From contig JACUUL010000013.1 in the NCBI GenBank assembly GCA_014859345.1, positions 1 to 40,365 of the forward strand: a stretch of 40,365 nucleotides of DNA, given 5' to 3'. The position numbers were made by a program, and so were the translations under genes. Shown one piece after another: positions 1-10,373 of this stretch. Source of the stretch: Thermoleophilia bacterium (lineage in GTDB: Bacteria; Actinomycetota; Thermoleophilia; BMS3ABIN01). The stretch's first letter is position 1, and the number at the start of each line of letters is the position of its first letter. The notes under the pieces were generated by a model. It was not told where the DNA came from and did no database searches. It was given only the letters and a program-made list of their open reading frames with translations.

Positions 1-57
1 ACGGCCCGTAAAGGACTTGCACCTCCTAGAGCAGCGCCATGCCTGGCGCACAAAGGA

Positions 58-82
58 GGGGGGCTTGCTGCGCAAGCCCCCC
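58..82. terminator. Strong hairpin downstream of hppA
   Basis: GGGGGGCTTGC-TGC-GCAAGCCCCCC, 11-bp perfect stem, about 50 nt past the hppA stop; only a short T-rich tail (CTCCTTTG) on the minus strand. Confidence 0.7.
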
Positions 83-134
83 GGCATTTGTCATTATCTG
101 TGGCGCCCTGAGGCGCTCATGAATCGATTCCGCG

Positions 135-2225
135 CTACCCCAGGAAGGGGATGATCAGCAGCGCCACGATGTTGACCACCTTGATCATCGGGTTGATGGC
201 CGGGCCGGCGGTGTCCTTGTAGGGGTCGCCAACGGTATCGCCGGTGACCGCGGCCGCATGGGCGTCGGAGCCCTTGCCGCCGAACTCGCCGTCCTCGATG
301 AGTTTCTTGGCGTTATCCCAGGCGCCGCCGCCGCTGGTCATGGAGATGGCCATGAAGATGCCGGTGACGATCGTGCCCACGAGCACGCCGCCCAGCATTT
401 CGTAACCGAGAGTCTCGGCCCCCAACAGCCGCGGTATGATTCCCACTACCAGGGGAGCGCCGACTGCCAGGCTTGCCGGCCGCATCATCTCACGCAGAGC
501 CGACTTGGTGACGATGTCAACACACTTGCCATATTCAGGACGCCCGGTGCCTTCCATGATTCCCGGAATCTCCCGGAACTGGCGCCGGACCTCCTCGACC
601 ACCTGGCCGCCGGCCTTGCCCACTGCCTCCATGCAGTAGGAGGAGAACAGGAAGGGCAGCAATCCACCGATGAAAAGGCCGACGATGATCGCCGCGTTTG
701 AGAGATCGAACGGAATTTCCTCGAATCCAAGCCTCTCGCTCAAATCAATGGTATACGAAGCGAACAGCACCAGCGCGGCCAGTCCGGCAGAGCCGATGGC
801 ATATCCCTTGGTCACGGCCTTGGTGGTGTTGCCCACGGCATCCAGCGGGTCAGTGACACCGCGCACCTCTTCCGGCAGATCTGCCATCTCGGCGATGCCG
901 CCGGCGTTATCGGTGATGGGCCCGTAGGAATCGATGGCTACCACGATGCCGGTCATGGAGAGCTGGCTCATGACGGCCACGGCGATGCCGTAGATGCCCG
1001 CCAGCTCGTTGGCCAGCAGGATGCCGCCGCCGATCACCAGCACCGGCGCCGCGGTGGATTTCATGCTCACGGCCAGGCCGGCAATGATATTCGTGCCGTG
1101 GCCGGTCACCGATGCCGCGGCGATGCGCTTGACTGGCCTGTATTTGGCTGAGGTGAAGTACTCGGTGATGACGACAATCGCGCCGGTGACCACCAGTCCG
1201 ATGAGAGCGCAGACATAAAGCCTGTTGACGGTGAACTCCTGGCCGTTGACAACCGGCAGATCTCCCATGACCCATCTCGTAACCGGGTAAAATCCGAGCG
1301 CGGCCAGAATGCCGCTGGCGGCCAGGCCCTTGTACAGAGCGGTCATGATGCCGCCGCCCTTGCCTATCCGAACGAAGAAAGTGCCGATGATGGAGGCGAT
1401 AATCGAAACAGCGCCGAGAAGCAATGGAAATATGATCGCGCTGGTCCCGGCAACGGTAGTGGCACCGAAAGTCAGGGCGCCCAGAATCATGGCGGCAACC
1501 GCGGTAACGGCATAGGTCTCGAACAGGTCGGCCGCCATGCCGGCGCAGTCGCCGACGTTGTCACCGACATTGTCGGCGATTACGGCCGGGTTACGGGGAT
1601 CGTCCTCGGGGATTCCTGCTTCGACCTTGCCCACGAGGTCGGCGCCCACGTCGGCGCCTTTGGTGTAGATGCCGCCACCCAGACGGGCAAATATGCTGAT
1701 GAGGCTGCCCCCGAAACCAAGGCCGATAAGAGGCCTAAGGTCGCTAAACTCTTCAATGCCCCTCAGGCTGATCACGCCATAAAAGCCGGCCACGCCCAGA
1801 AGCGCCAGGCCGACAACCAGCAGACCGGTCACAGACCCGCCCCGGAATGCGACGCTCATTGCGGACTTCAGGCCGCTTCTGGCGGCTTCTGTGGTGCGCA
1901 CGTTGGCCCGAACGGAAACCATCATGCCGATGTAACCGGTGGCTGCCGACAGCACCGCTCCCAACACGAATCCGATGGCTGTCAAGTAACCCAGACCGAT
2001 GCCCAGGGCAATGGTCAGTACAACTGCCACGATTGCCACAGTCGTGTACTGGCGGTTCAGGTACGCCTTGGCGCCCTCCTGGATCGCTCCGGCGATCTCC
2101 TGCATCTTCTCGTTGCCGGCGGGAAGCCGTAATACCCACGAGATCAGGATCACACCGTAAACGAGGGCTGCAATAGCGCTCAAAACTGCGAAAGTTACGG
2201 CATTGTCATATAATAGATCCTCCAA
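135..2225 (-). CDS. hppA: Membrane-bound proton-translocating pyrophosphatase (H+-PPase)
   Basis: 696 aa, multi-[52 protein letters not shown] and GGAWDNAKK...[28 protein letters not shown] motifs. Confidence 0.97.
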   Translation of the reverse strand: MEDLLYDNAVTFAVLSAIAALVYGVILISWVLRLPAGNEKMQEIAGAIQEGAKAYLNRQYTTVAIVAVVLTIALGIGLGYLTAIGFVLGAVLSAATGYIGMMVSVRANVRTTEAARSGLKSAMSVAFRGGSVTGLLVVGLALLGVAGFYGVISLRGIEEFSDLRPLIGLGFGGSLISIFARLGGGIYTKGADVGADLVGKVEAGIPEDDPRNPAVIADNVGDNVGDCAGMAADLFETYAVTAVAAMILGALTFGATTVAGTSAIIFPLLLGAVSIIASIIGTFFVRIGKGGGIMTALYKGLAASGILAALGFYPVTRWVMGDLPVVNGQEFTVNRLYVCALIGLVVTGAIVVITEYFTSAKYRPVKRIAAASVTGHGTNIIAGLAVSMKSTAAPVLVIGGGILLANELAGIYGIAVAVMSQLSMTGIVVAIDSYGPITDNAGGIAEMADLPEEVRGVTDPLDAVGNTTKAVTKGYAIGSAGLAALVLFASYTIDLSERLGFEEIPFDLSNAAIIVGLFIGGLLPFLFSSYCMEAVGKAGGQVVEEVRRQFREIPGIMEGTGRPEYGKCVDIVTKSALREMMRPASLAVGAPLVVGIIPRLLGAETLGYEMLGGVLVGTIVTGIFMAISMTSGGGAWDNAKKLIEDGEFGGKGSDAHAAAVTGDTVGDPYKDTAGPAINPMIKVVNIVALLIIPFLG

Positions 2226-2515
2226 CTATCCTCTCCTTTCTTCCGGGCTGCCCCGATAGCGGTTGGCACGCCTCCCCTTTACCCTTGCAGAGCGGAGCGC
2301 GCTGAAACGAATTCAAATCGTCGGATTTATATCAGACTGAGGGAAAAAGGTAAAGACGGCGCTGAGAATAGTGAATACCAGATATCAGATAAAGCGATGA
2401 AGAGTTTGGCCCAAGAGATTAAATTCCCGTACACGTTTATCGGCATGAAACCGCAGCGGAGAATTGGATCTTTTTAAGTCAGATCCCTCAGGATTGAAAC
2501 CGGGGAAGGAGAAGC

Positions 2516-3436
2516 TCAGACAGAAGGCGCAAGCAGCCGGTAGGCGTCGCTATCCCGGAGCATCTCCATAAATTTGGTGGAAGCAGGAGAGGCGTAGCGC
2601 TCCGCCACGGTGATCAGATAAAAATCGCGTTCGAGAATGACTTCATGGATGGAGACCTGCCTGATGATGCCGCTTTTCAGTTGCGGCTCTATGGCGCGGC
2701 GAGACAGGATCGAAACGCCCAGCCCCGCCTGCACCGCCGTTTTGATAGCGGAGGAATTACCCAGCTCCATGGCCACGTTCAGCTTGGTGACGCCCTTCTC
2801 GGCCAGGGTTTCCTCGATCACGTCCCGGGTGCCCGAGCCCTGTTCACGCGTTATGAACGGTTCCTCCATGAGTTCTTCCTTGGTGATTGATCCCTGGTCC
2901 GCCCACGGGTGCTGCGGCGAGACGAACAGGATGAGCTCATCCCTCTCGATGGGCTCCCTGATCAGGGAAGGATTCTGCACTTCATGCTCAACCATGGCCA
3001 GCTGGAAGAGGCCCGCCAGCAGCTGGTCCTCGATTATGCGGGTGTTCTCCACGATCAGGGACACCTTGACGTCGGGAAAGAGGCGCTTGAACTCGCCCAG
3101 GTAGAATGGCATCAGGTAATTGCCGACGGTTGTGCTGGCGCCCACGTGCAGTTCTCCTCCCTTCAGGCCACGCAGATCGTCAAACTCGTGGTTGATCTCG
3201 TCTTCTATATCGAGCATCTTCTGGGCCTTTTCGAACAGGATCCGGCCGGGTTCCGTGAGAGTGGCGCCTTTGCTGCCCCGGTCGAAAAGCACAACTCCGT
3301 AACGGCGCTCGAGGGCCTGGATCTGCTGGCTCACGGCAGACTGGGACATAAACAGATCCTCGGCCACGGCGGAGAAGTTGCCCTTCCGGGCGATGGAGCA
3401 GAAAGTCCTTAGTTTAGTGAGATCCAATTCAGTCAC
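2516..3436 (-). CDS. LysR-family transcriptional regulator
   Basis: 306 aa; N-terminal HTH LRTFCSIARKGNFSAVAEDLFMSQSAVSQQIQALERRYGVVLFDR plus LysR substrate-binding domain. Confidence 0.95.
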   Translation of the reverse strand: MTELDLTKLRTFCSIARKGNFSAVAEDLFMSQSAVSQQIQALERRYGVVLFDRGSKGATLTEPGRILFEKAQKMLDIEDEINHEFDDLRGLKGGELHVGASTTVGNYLMPFYLGEFKRLFPDVKVSLIVENTRIIEDQLLAGLFQLAMVEHEVQNPSLIREPIERDELILFVSPQHPWADQGSITKEELMEEPFITREQGSGTRDVIEETLAEKGVTKLNVAMELGNSSAIKTAVQAGLGVSILSRRAIEPQLKSGIIRQVSIHEVILERDFYLITVAERYASPASTKFMEMLRDSDAYRLLAPSV

Positions 3437-3758
3437 CCTTGAGTCGCGCGGCTCCGGGAAAAAAAGGCCTTAATATTTAATGGAAGCTATGAAAATATCT
3501 TATCATAAGTCAGATTAGGTATAACCAGCTTGAAAATCAAGGTTTTTGTGCAGGCAGATTGGGAAGCCACGAGCCGGCAAGGGCTTTTCCGCCCGGAGGA
3601 TTCTAAAGCGGCCAGATTGTGCTTGGCCGGCGCCGCACAAGGATGGGCATACAAGGCGCACATTCGCCGCCGGCTCAAACGCCAGCCGTTCAGCAAAACG
3701 TGCTGCAAATCACAGTTTTAAGCGTCCTACCGGCACTTTCCCGAGGTACAATAAACGC

Positions 3759-4322
3759 ATGAAGGTCCCCGCAAGAAAAACCAACGGACGGTTGATGTCC
3801 AGGCTGGGGCTCTCGAGCATAATCCCGGGAGGCGCCAACGCCTCGGAGATAATCTGGTCATGGCTGGGGGCCGTGCTGGGAATCGGGCTTTGCGCCTTTG
3901 TTTCATCATATCTTTTCGAGCCCCGGGAACTGACTCTTGTCATCGGCTCGTTCGGCGCTTCGGCGGTGCTGGTTTACGGCGCGGTCCAGAGCCCGCTCGC
4001 CCAGCCCCGAAACCTGGTCGGCGGCCACATCATATCGGCTTTCGTGGGAGTCCTTAGCTGGAAGATATTCGGCGATACGGTCTGGCTGGCCGCGGCCATG
4101 GCCGTCGCCTTCGCCATGGCCGCGATGCTGGTTACCGGCACGGTGCACCCGCCCGGCGGGGCCACGGCGCTGATCGCGGTTATCGGCGGGGAACAGATAC
4201 ATGATATGGGCTTCCTTTATCCTCTCGTCCCTGTGGCAGCCGGAGCCCTTGTGCTTCTGGCGGTGGCGCTGGTTGTGAACAACATCTGTCCCCACCGCAA
4301 GTATCCCCTTAGCTGGTTCTAG
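3759..4322 (+). CDS. HPP-family integral membrane protein
   Basis: Start trimmed to MKVPARKTNGRL within ORF 3546..4322; FGASAVLVYGAVQSPLAQPRNLVGGHIISAFVGV and TGTVHPPGGATALIAVIGG are HPP-family signatures. Confidence 0.9.
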   Translation: MKVPARKTNGRLMSRLGLSSIIPGGANASEIIWSWLGAVLGIGLCAFVSSYLFEPRELTLVIGSFGASAVLVYGAVQSPLAQPRNLVGGHIISAFVGVLSWKIFGDTVWLAAAMAVAFAMAAMLVTGTVHPPGGATALIAVIGGEQIHDMGFLYPLVPVAAGALVLLAVALVVNNICPHRKYPLSWF

Positions 4323-4524
4323 CCCGTCAGCGCCCGCCTCTTTGGCCCGTGCCGTTCTTTAATCCGTTCCGGGAAGCTTCCTCGAGTCCGGGGACTCGTG
4401 ATTTCACGAAAGGCCCCGTCAAACCAGTCCAGGAACCGGTACTGAATTTTCGATGCTTTGGATTCTGGCATTTATTTAATAATTAGCTATGAGCTTTAGC
4501 CTGCTCCCCAAACCATCCTGAAAG

Positions 4525-5283
4525 TCAGGGACGTGTACCGGGATAGCCGACCGCTTCCAGGCATAGGCCGCGGGGCGGAGCAGTGACGCCGGCGGCAGGA
4601 CGTCCGGCTCCCAGTAGCAGCGAACGCAGCTCATCCAGGGGCCGGTAACCCCTGCCGACTTCCAGCATCGTACCCACGATGACCCGCACCATGTTGCGCA
4701 AAAAACTGGATGAGCCGATCCAGTAGACAAGCAGCTCGCCCTCCATCCGCCATTCAGACAGGACTATCTCCCGCTCGAAAAAACCGTGTTCGGTGACGGT
4801 GGGCGTAAAGGCGGTGAAATCATGGTGGCCCAGCACCAGGGCGGCGGCGTCGCGCAGCAGCTGCTTGTCCAGAGTTCCGGGGTAATAGAAAGAATAACGG
4901 GCCTGAAAGGCCGACGGAAAGGGCCGGTTGAGCACCGAGTAGGAATATGTCCTTGAGAGGGCGCTGCGGCGGGCATCAAAACCGGGGGGCGCCTCGACGG
5001 CGCCGGTGATGACGACGCCCTCCGGAAGCAGTTTGTTGGCGGAGCGCATCAGCCGGTCCGGTTCGACGGGGCCGGCCACCCGCAGGCTGGCCACCTGGCC
5101 CCGGGCATGCACGCCGGCGTCGGTGCGGCCGGCCACGGAGAGCCCGACCTCCTCCTGGAGGATCCGGCCCAGCGCCTCCTCCAGGGCTCCCTCTATGGTC
5201 GGCAGCCCCGGCTGCTTCGCCCAGCCGGCGAAGCCGGCGCCGTCGTATTCGAGGTCGAGGCGTATGTTGCGGAGCTTATCCAT
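4525..5283 (-). CDS. truA: tRNA pseudouridine(38-40) synthase TruA
   Basis: LDLEYDGAGFAGWAKQPGLPTIEGALEEAL and AGRTDAGVHARGQVASL motifs; downstream of rplQ. Confidence 0.96.
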   Translation of the reverse strand: MDKLRNIRLDLEYDGAGFAGWAKQPGLPTIEGALEEALGRILQEEVGLSVAGRTDAGVHARGQVASLRVAGPVEPDRLMRSANKLLPEGVVITGAVEAPPGFDARRSALSRTYSYSVLNRPFPSAFQARYSFYYPGTLDKQLLRDAAALVLGHHDFTAFTPTVTEHGFFEREIVLSEWRMEGELLVYWIGSSSFLRNMVRVIVGTMLEVGRGYRPLDELRSLLLGAGRPAAGVTAPPRGLCLEAVGYPGTRP

Positions 5284-5355
5284 CCGCTATCCATCCCGGC
5301 ATTGACTGTTCGTCATATTGGCCGGCCAGGCGCCATGAATTTTGCCTAAACGAAG

Positions 5356-5376
5356 AAAGGCGCCACGGGCGTCTTT
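5356..5376. terminator. Hairpin 1 of a tandem pair between rplQ and truA
   Basis: AAAGGCGCC-ACG-GGCGTCTTT. Confidence 0.55.
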
Positions 5377-5390
5377 ATGACAAAAGTTGA

Positions 5391-5410
5391 AAAGCGCCAC
5401 GTGGCGCTTT
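5391..5410. terminator. Hairpin 2 of a tandem pair; likely terminator of the S10-spc-alpha operon
   Basis: AAAGCGCCACGTGGCGCTTT, perfect 20-bp palindrome, followed by TTCAACTTTTG on minus. Confidence 0.7.
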
Positions 5411-5446
5411 CTTTGAAAGCCTCATCTTTTTGCTTTGCCGGGCGCC

Positions 5447-5800
5447 TCAGTCCACCAGCTCCAGAAAGACCATCTCGGCGGCGTCGCCGGGTCGCTGGCC
5501 GATGCGGATGATGCGGGTGTAGCCGCCGGGACGGTCGGCAAATCGGGGCGCCACTTCATCAAACAGTGTATGAACCGCGTCCTTGCTCCTGAGCCGGGCC
5601 ACCGCCTGCCGCCGCGCGGCCAGGTCGCCCCTCTTGCCCAGGGTGATCATCTTCTCCGCCAGAGGCCTGGCCTCTTTGGCCTTGCTCACCGTGGTCCTGA
5701 TGCGGCCGTGCTCGAACAGGGAACAGACCATGTTTCCCAGCATCGCCTTGCGATGCGCCGCTGTCATTCCCAGTTTCCTTCCCTGTCTTGCGTGTCTCAT
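5447..5800 (-). CDS. rplQ: 50S ribosomal protein L17
   Basis: [65 protein letters not shown]. Confidence 0.97.
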   Translation of the reverse strand: MRHARQGRKLGMTAAHRKAMLGNMVCSLFEHGRIRTTVSKAKEARPLAEKMITLGKRGDLAARRQAVARLRSKDAVHTLFDEVAPRFADRPGGYTRIIRIGQRPGDAAEMVFLELVD

Positions 5801-5877
5801 ATCCGGTTCTCCAACTAGATAGCTTCCGCCATGGCTTTAAAAGTTCTGTCCGGCAACAGCGAGGGCGCCGGGCGTTG

Positions 5878-6885
5878 CTACTCTCCTCTTAAGGACAGTC
5901 CGAGCTTGGCCAGGTTCTCTTTCACTTCCTCGATGCTCTTCCTGCCGAAATTCGGGATGTTCATAAGTTCCGCCTCGCTGCGCTTGACGAGGTCTCCCAC
6001 AGTCTGGATACCCTCGCGTTTGAGGCAATTATAGGAACGGACGCCGATCTCCAGCTCCTCTATGAGGATTTCATCCTCTCCGGCCCTGGCCGCCTCGGCC
6101 GGCGCCTCGGCAAGCGCCTCGGCAGTCAGCTCCGCGACGCCCCCGGCCTCATGGGCGCCAGTAAATATCTGCAGCGATGAAATCAGGATGCCGGCGGCGC
6201 TGCGCAGGGCGTCTCCCGGAGCCATGCTGCCGTCTGTGGTAATCTCCATTGTCAGTTTGTCGAAGTCCGTGCGCTGCCCCACGCGGGCCCTGTCCACCTC
6301 GTAAGAAACGCGCGAGACCGGCGAATAATTCGAATCCACGGGAATGACCCCGATGGCTGCTCCCGCAGCCTTGTTGCTCTCGGCGGCGGCATAGCCGCGG
6401 CCGCGGCGTATTGTGATGGTCATCTCCAGCTTGGCTTTTTTGCCGAGCGTGGCTATATGGAGATCTGGATTAATGATCTCCAGCTCGGACGGCGCCTCGA
6501 TATCAGCGGCTGTCGCCTCTCCCGGCCCGGACTTGACCAGGCTGACCTCGACTTCTCCCTGTTCGCCATGCAGCAGGCAAACCAGTCTTTTCAGATTGAG
6601 GACGATGTCCGTGACGTCCTCCTTTATGCCCGGTATGGTGGAAAATTCGTGCGAAACTCCTTCTATCTTCACCAGGCTGACCGCCGCGCCCTCCAGGGAA
6701 GACAGGAGCACACGCCTCAGGGAATTGCCAAAAGTATGGCCGAACCCGCGGTCAAGCGGCTCCACCACGAATATGCCTTTGTTTTCTTCTTCCTGCTCAT
6801 GCGTGATCTTGGGGACCTGGAATGTGAGCAATTGATCCTCCGTCTTGAAAAACTGGTTTCCGGTTTCCTTTTCTCCGGTTTCCAA
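5878..6885 (-). CDS. rpoA: RNA polymerase alpha subunit
   Basis: 335 aa; GFGHTFGNSLRRVLLSSLEGAAV (NTD) and IEELEIGVRSYNCLKREGIQTVGDLVKRSEAELMNIPNFGRKSIEEVKENL (CTD). Confidence 0.98.
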   Translation of the reverse strand: METGEKETGNQFFKTEDQLLTFQVPKITHEQEEENKGIFVVEPLDRGFGHTFGNSLRRVLLSSLEGAAVSLVKIEGVSHEFSTIPGIKEDVTDIVLNLKRLVCLLHGEQGEVEVSLVKSGPGEATAADIEAPSELEIINPDLHIATLGKKAKLEMTITIRRGRGYAAAESNKAAGAAIGVIPVDSNYSPVSRVSYEVDRARVGQRTDFDKLTMEITTDGSMAPGDALRSAAGILISSLQIFTGAHEAGGVAELTAEALAEAPAEAARAGEDEILIEELEIGVRSYNCLKREGIQTVGDLVKRSEAELMNIPNFGRKSIEEVKENLAKLGLSLRGE

Positions 6886-6958
6886 ATTAACTTCAGCGCC
6901 TGATTTCGGTTTCGGTCGTCCTTTTCAAAATAAAATGACCCGCAAACCAGGAGCCGTT

Positions 6959-7579
6959 TTATTTCGAATACAGCTCCACAATGAGCTGTTCCTGCACGGG
7001 CACATCGATCTCTTCCCGTTCCGGATATTTAAGAATTTTTCCCATGAGATTGTCGTGATCGGCCTGAAGCCACGGCGAAACCGAGGCTGTCAGATCGGTA
7101 GCCTCACGAATCGCGTCACGGGCCGCAGAATTGCCCGTGACCGCGACCACATCATCGGGCTTTACCTGATACGAAGGGATATCCACCCTTCTTCCATTCA
7201 CCGTGAAATGGCCGTGCATAACCAGTTGCCTGGCCTGGCGCCTGGAAACTGCAAAGCCCAGACGATAGACAACGTTGTCCAGCCTTGTTTCCAGCATCTT
7301 CAGCAGGTTCTCGCCAGTGATGCCCGATTGCCGGTTTGCCTTCTCGTAATAGTTCCTGAACTGCTTCTCGAGAATTCCGTAATAACGCCGCGCCTTCTGC
7401 TTCTCGCGCAACTGTGTCAGATATTCAGTCTGCTTGGTCCGGCGGCGCCCGTGTTCTCCCGGCGCGTACGACCGGCGGTCGATAGCGCAGCGGTCAGTGA
7501 GGCAACGTTCCCCTTTCAGGTACAGCTTCAAACCCTCTCTGCGGCACTGTTTGCATGCTGGTGAAGTATCCTTGGCCAA
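6959..7579 (-). CDS. rpsD: 30S ribosomal protein S4 (C+ form)
   Basis: [70 protein letters not shown]. Confidence 0.98.
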   Translation of the reverse strand: MAKDTSPACKQCRREGLKLYLKGERCLTDRCAIDRRSYAPGEHGRRRTKQTEYLTQLREKQKARRYYGILEKQFRNYYEKANRQSGITGENLLKMLETRLDNVVYRLGFAVSRRQARQLVMHGHFTVNGRRVDIPSYQVKPDDVVAVTGNSAARDAIREATDLTASVSPWLQADHDNLMGKILKYPEREEIDVPVQEQLIVELYSK

Positions 7580-7589
7580 ATCAGATCAC

Positions 7590-7991
7590 CTAAACTCTTC
7601 TTCTCTTGCGCTGCCGGCAGCCATTATGCGGCACCGGCGTCACGTCCTTAACGCTCATTATCTCGATCCCTGCCGCCTGCAGCGAGCGGATGGCGGTCTC
7701 GCGGCCCGAGCCGGGACCCCTGACATAACAGTCAACTTTCTTCAGGCCATGTTCCATGCCTTTTTTGGCGCAGGAATCGGCGGTCACCTGGGCGGCAAAC
7801 GGAGTGCTCTTGCGAGAGCCCTTGAATCCCGCGGAGCCGGCGCTCTCCCAGGCGATTACGTTCCCTTCCTTGTCGGTGAGGGTTACAATCGTATTGTTAA
7901 ACGAAGTCTTGATGTGGGCCTGACCCACCGGTATGTTCTTTTTTGCCTTGCGGCGGGTGCGGCTTTTCGCGCCTTTTTTTGGAACTGCCAT
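7590..7991 (-). CDS. rpsK: 30S ribosomal protein S11
   Basis: [44 protein letters not shown] ... [18 protein letters not shown]. Confidence 0.98.
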   Translation of the reverse strand: MAVPKKGAKSRTRRKAKKNIPVGQAHIKTSFNNTIVTLTDKEGNVIAWESAGSAGFKGSRKSTPFAAQVTADSCAKKGMEHGLKKVDCYVRGPGSGRETAIRSLQAAGIEIMSVKDVTPVPHNGCRQRKRRRV

Positions 7992-8014
7992 TTACATCCC
8001 TCGGTTTCCTGTTG

Positions 8015-8386
8015 CTATTTCTTTCTCCTGATACCCACGGTGCGGCGGGGCCCCTTGCGGCCGCGGGCATTTGTTTTTGTGCGCTGCCCCCTCACGGGCA
8101 GACCGCGCCGGTGACGGATGCCCCGGTAGCAGCCGATTTCCATGAGGCGCTTGATATTCTGCGAGCGATCTCTCCTGAGGTCGCCTTCCACTATCACGTC
8201 GCGGTCGATATATTCCCTGAGCCGGGATATCTCCTCCTCGGTCAAGTCGCGAACGTACGTGTCCTTGCTGATCCCCAGATCGTCGAGAATCTTCTGCGAG
8301 ATCGAGCGTCCCACCCCAAAGATGTAGGTGAGACCGACCTCGACCCTTTTGTCGCGGGGTATGTTTACTCCGGCGATACGTGCCAA
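8015..8386 (-). CDS. rpsM: 30S ribosomal protein S13
   Basis: [26 protein letters not shown] ... [37 protein letters not shown]. Confidence 0.98.
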   Translation of the reverse strand: MARIAGVNIPRDKRVEVGLTYIFGVGRSISQKILDDLGISKDTYVRDLTEEEISRLREYIDRDVIVEGDLRRDRSQNIKRLMEIGCYRGIRHRRGLPVRGQRTKTNARGRKGPRRTVGIRRKK

Positions 8387-8426
8387 AATTTACCTCCAGG
8401 CCTTCACTGTGCTTGCCGGTCGCGGG

Positions 8427-8540
8427 CTATCCCTGCCGCTGCTTGTGCCGGGGGTTGACACAGATGATCCGCAGCTTGCCGCCCCGGCGCACCAGCTTGC
8501 ATTTCTCACAAATCGGTTTTACTGATGAACGTACTTTCAT
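8427..8540 (-). CDS. rpmJ: 50S ribosomal protein L36 (C+ form), absent from the ORF track
   Basis: Manual translation: [37 protein letters not shown] (37 aa). Confidence 0.96.
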   Translation of the reverse strand: MKVRSSVKPICEKCKLVRRGGKLRIICVNPRHKQRQG

Positions 8541-8624
8541 TTCAATTTTCCTGTTTCAAGGCTCCCTGGTGCCAGTTTCACTTGCCGGCTTCAAGCCGGG
8601 AAAGGAAACAGGGAATCCGGAATC

Positions 8625-8873
8625 CTATTTAAATCTGTATGTGATCCTTCCCCTGCTCAGGTCGTATGGAGACAGCTCCACCTTGACCCTGTCCCCTGGC
8701 AGGATGCGGATATAGTGCATCCTCATCTTGCCGGAGATGTGAGCCAGGACCACGTGATCGTTGTCCAGCCGCACCTTGAACATGGTGTTCGGCAGGGCCT
8801 CGATAACCTCGCCTTCCAGTTCTATGGCTTCTTCTTTTTCCGTAACAACCTCCATCAGCGACCAAACGGGCAT
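8625..8873 (-). CDS. infA: Translation initiation factor IF-1
   Basis: [68 protein letters not shown]; start could be the internal Met at 8855. Confidence 0.95.
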   Translation of the reverse strand: MPVWSLMEVVTEKEEAIELEGEVIEALPNTMFKVRLDNDHVVLAHISGKMRMHYIRILPGDRVKVELSPYDLSRGRITYRFK

Positions 8874-8874
8874 T

Positions 8875-9666
8875 TTACCACAGCAGGGAAGATGCTTCCA
8901 AGCCTGCCTGTTTTTCGCCGGCGGCCATTGTCAGAACCCATGGCCCCTGAGCCGTGACCGCCACCGTGTGCTCAAAATGAGCCGACAGGCTGCCATCCGC
9001 CGTGGATACTGCCCATTCGTCCTCACCCACGCTTACCCGGTGCGTGCCCGCGTTCACCATGGGCTCGATGGCCAGAACCATGCCTTCCTTGAGCTCCGGC
9101 CCCTCCCCGGGCGTCCCGAAATTGGGGATCTGGGGCGCCTCGTGCATCTTGCGCCCGATGCCATGGCCCACGAGTGTCCGCACCACGGAAAAACCGTTGG
9201 CCTCAACATAATCCTGAATCGCCGAGGACACATCGCCCAGGCGGTTTCCTGGCCGGCACCTGGCGATGGCGCGATTCAGCGATTCACTGGTCACATCCAT
9301 GAGCGTGCGCGCCAGCTTCCCGGCGTCGCCTATTTCCACTGTTATGGCGGCGTCGCCCACCCAGCCTGCCAGCGTCACGCCCACGTCCAGGCTGAGAATA
9401 TCGCCATCCCTGAGCCGGTATGGACCAGGGATGCCATGCACCACCGTGCTGTTCGGCGAGGCACAGATGGCCGCGGGATACCCTCTGTAACCCTTGAACG
9501 TCGGGACGCCCCCGCGCTCCCTGATAAACCTCTCCGCCAGGCGGTCCAGTTCAATGGTGGCCACCCCGGCCCGGCAATGCTCCTTGAGCATCTTGAGGCA
9601 ACCGGCCACGATTGCTCCGGCTGCGGCCATTTTTTCCAGCTGGGCCGGCGTCTTGTTTTTTATCAA
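8875..9666 (-). CDS. map: Methionine aminopeptidase type I
   Basis: [74 protein letters not shown]. Confidence 0.96.
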   Translation of the reverse strand: MIKNKTPAQLEKMAAAGAIVAGCLKMLKEHCRAGVATIELDRLAERFIRERGGVPTFKGYRGYPAAICASPNSTVVHGIPGPYRLRDGDILSLDVGVTLAGWVGDAAITVEIGDAGKLARTLMDVTSESLNRAIARCRPGNRLGDVSSAIQDYVEANGFSVVRTLVGHGIGRKMHEAPQIPNFGTPGEGPELKEGMVLAIEPMVNAGTHRVSVGEDEWAVSTADGSLSAHFEHTVAVTAQGPWVLTMAAGEKQAGLEASSLLW

Positions 9667-9701
9667 TTGACAGCCCAGCCCATAGAATGCTCCCGGATAG
9701 C

Positions 9702-10373
9702 TTACTCCTCGCGGTCCCTCGTCTCGATAAGCCTGTCTGCGATCCTTTTATAAATCTCATCCGGATGGCCGACACCGTCAATCCGGGCCAGCACCCCCCG
9801 GGCCTGGTAATACTCAATCAGTGGTTCGGTCTCGCTGCGATAAACCCGCAGCCGGTTGCGGACCGTCTCCTCGGTGTCGTCGCTGCGCTGATAAAGCTCT
9901 CCGCCGCACTCGTCACATATGTCTTCAGCCGCTGGCTGCTTGAATACGGTGTGATAAGGCCGGGCGCATTCCCGGCAGAGACGCCGGCCGGTGAGCCTTT
10001 GCACCAGTTCTTCATCATCAACGCTCATGGCCAGAGCCAGCTCGATCTTCCGGCCGCTGGCGGCCAGCGCCTTGTCCAGCTCCTGGGCCTGCACCAGGCT
10101 GCGCGGGAACCCGTCCAGCAGAAATCCGTTTTTACAATCCGGCTCGTCGAGCCGCTCCACGACGATGCCGATCACTACTTCATCGGGAACCAGATCACCG
10201 GCGTCCATATAGCCCTTGGCCTCTAGTCCCAGGCTGGTGCCTTTGGCTACCGCCTCCCGGAGCATGTCGCCGGTGGAGACGTGCGGCAGCCCGAACTCGT
10301 CCCGGATTCTCTCCGCCTGGGTTCCCTTTCCTGCACCGGGAGGGCCAAGCAAAATCACATTGAGCTGGGCCAT
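9702..10373 (-). CDS. adk: Adenylate kinase with four-Cys LID
   Basis: LLGPPGAGKGTQAERI; DGFPRSLVQAQELD; CRECARPYHTVFKQPAAEDICDECGGELYQR zinc-type LID. Confidence 0.97.
   Translation of the reverse strand: MAQLNVILLGPPGAGKGTQAERIRDEFGLPHVSTGDMLREAVAKGTSLGLEAKGYMDAGDLVPDEVVIGIVVERLDEPDCKNGFLLDGFPRSLVQAQELDKALAASGRKIELALAMSVDDEELVQRLTGRRLCRECARPYHTVFKQPAAEDICDECGGELYQRSDDTEETVRNRLRVYRSETEPLIEYYQARGVLARIDGVGHPDEIYKRIADRLIETRDREE

Noticed and set aside
258-701. Plus-strand ORFs opposite hppA (258..701, 670..927, 994..1218)
   Set aside because: Antisense to a confidently assigned gene, no motif.
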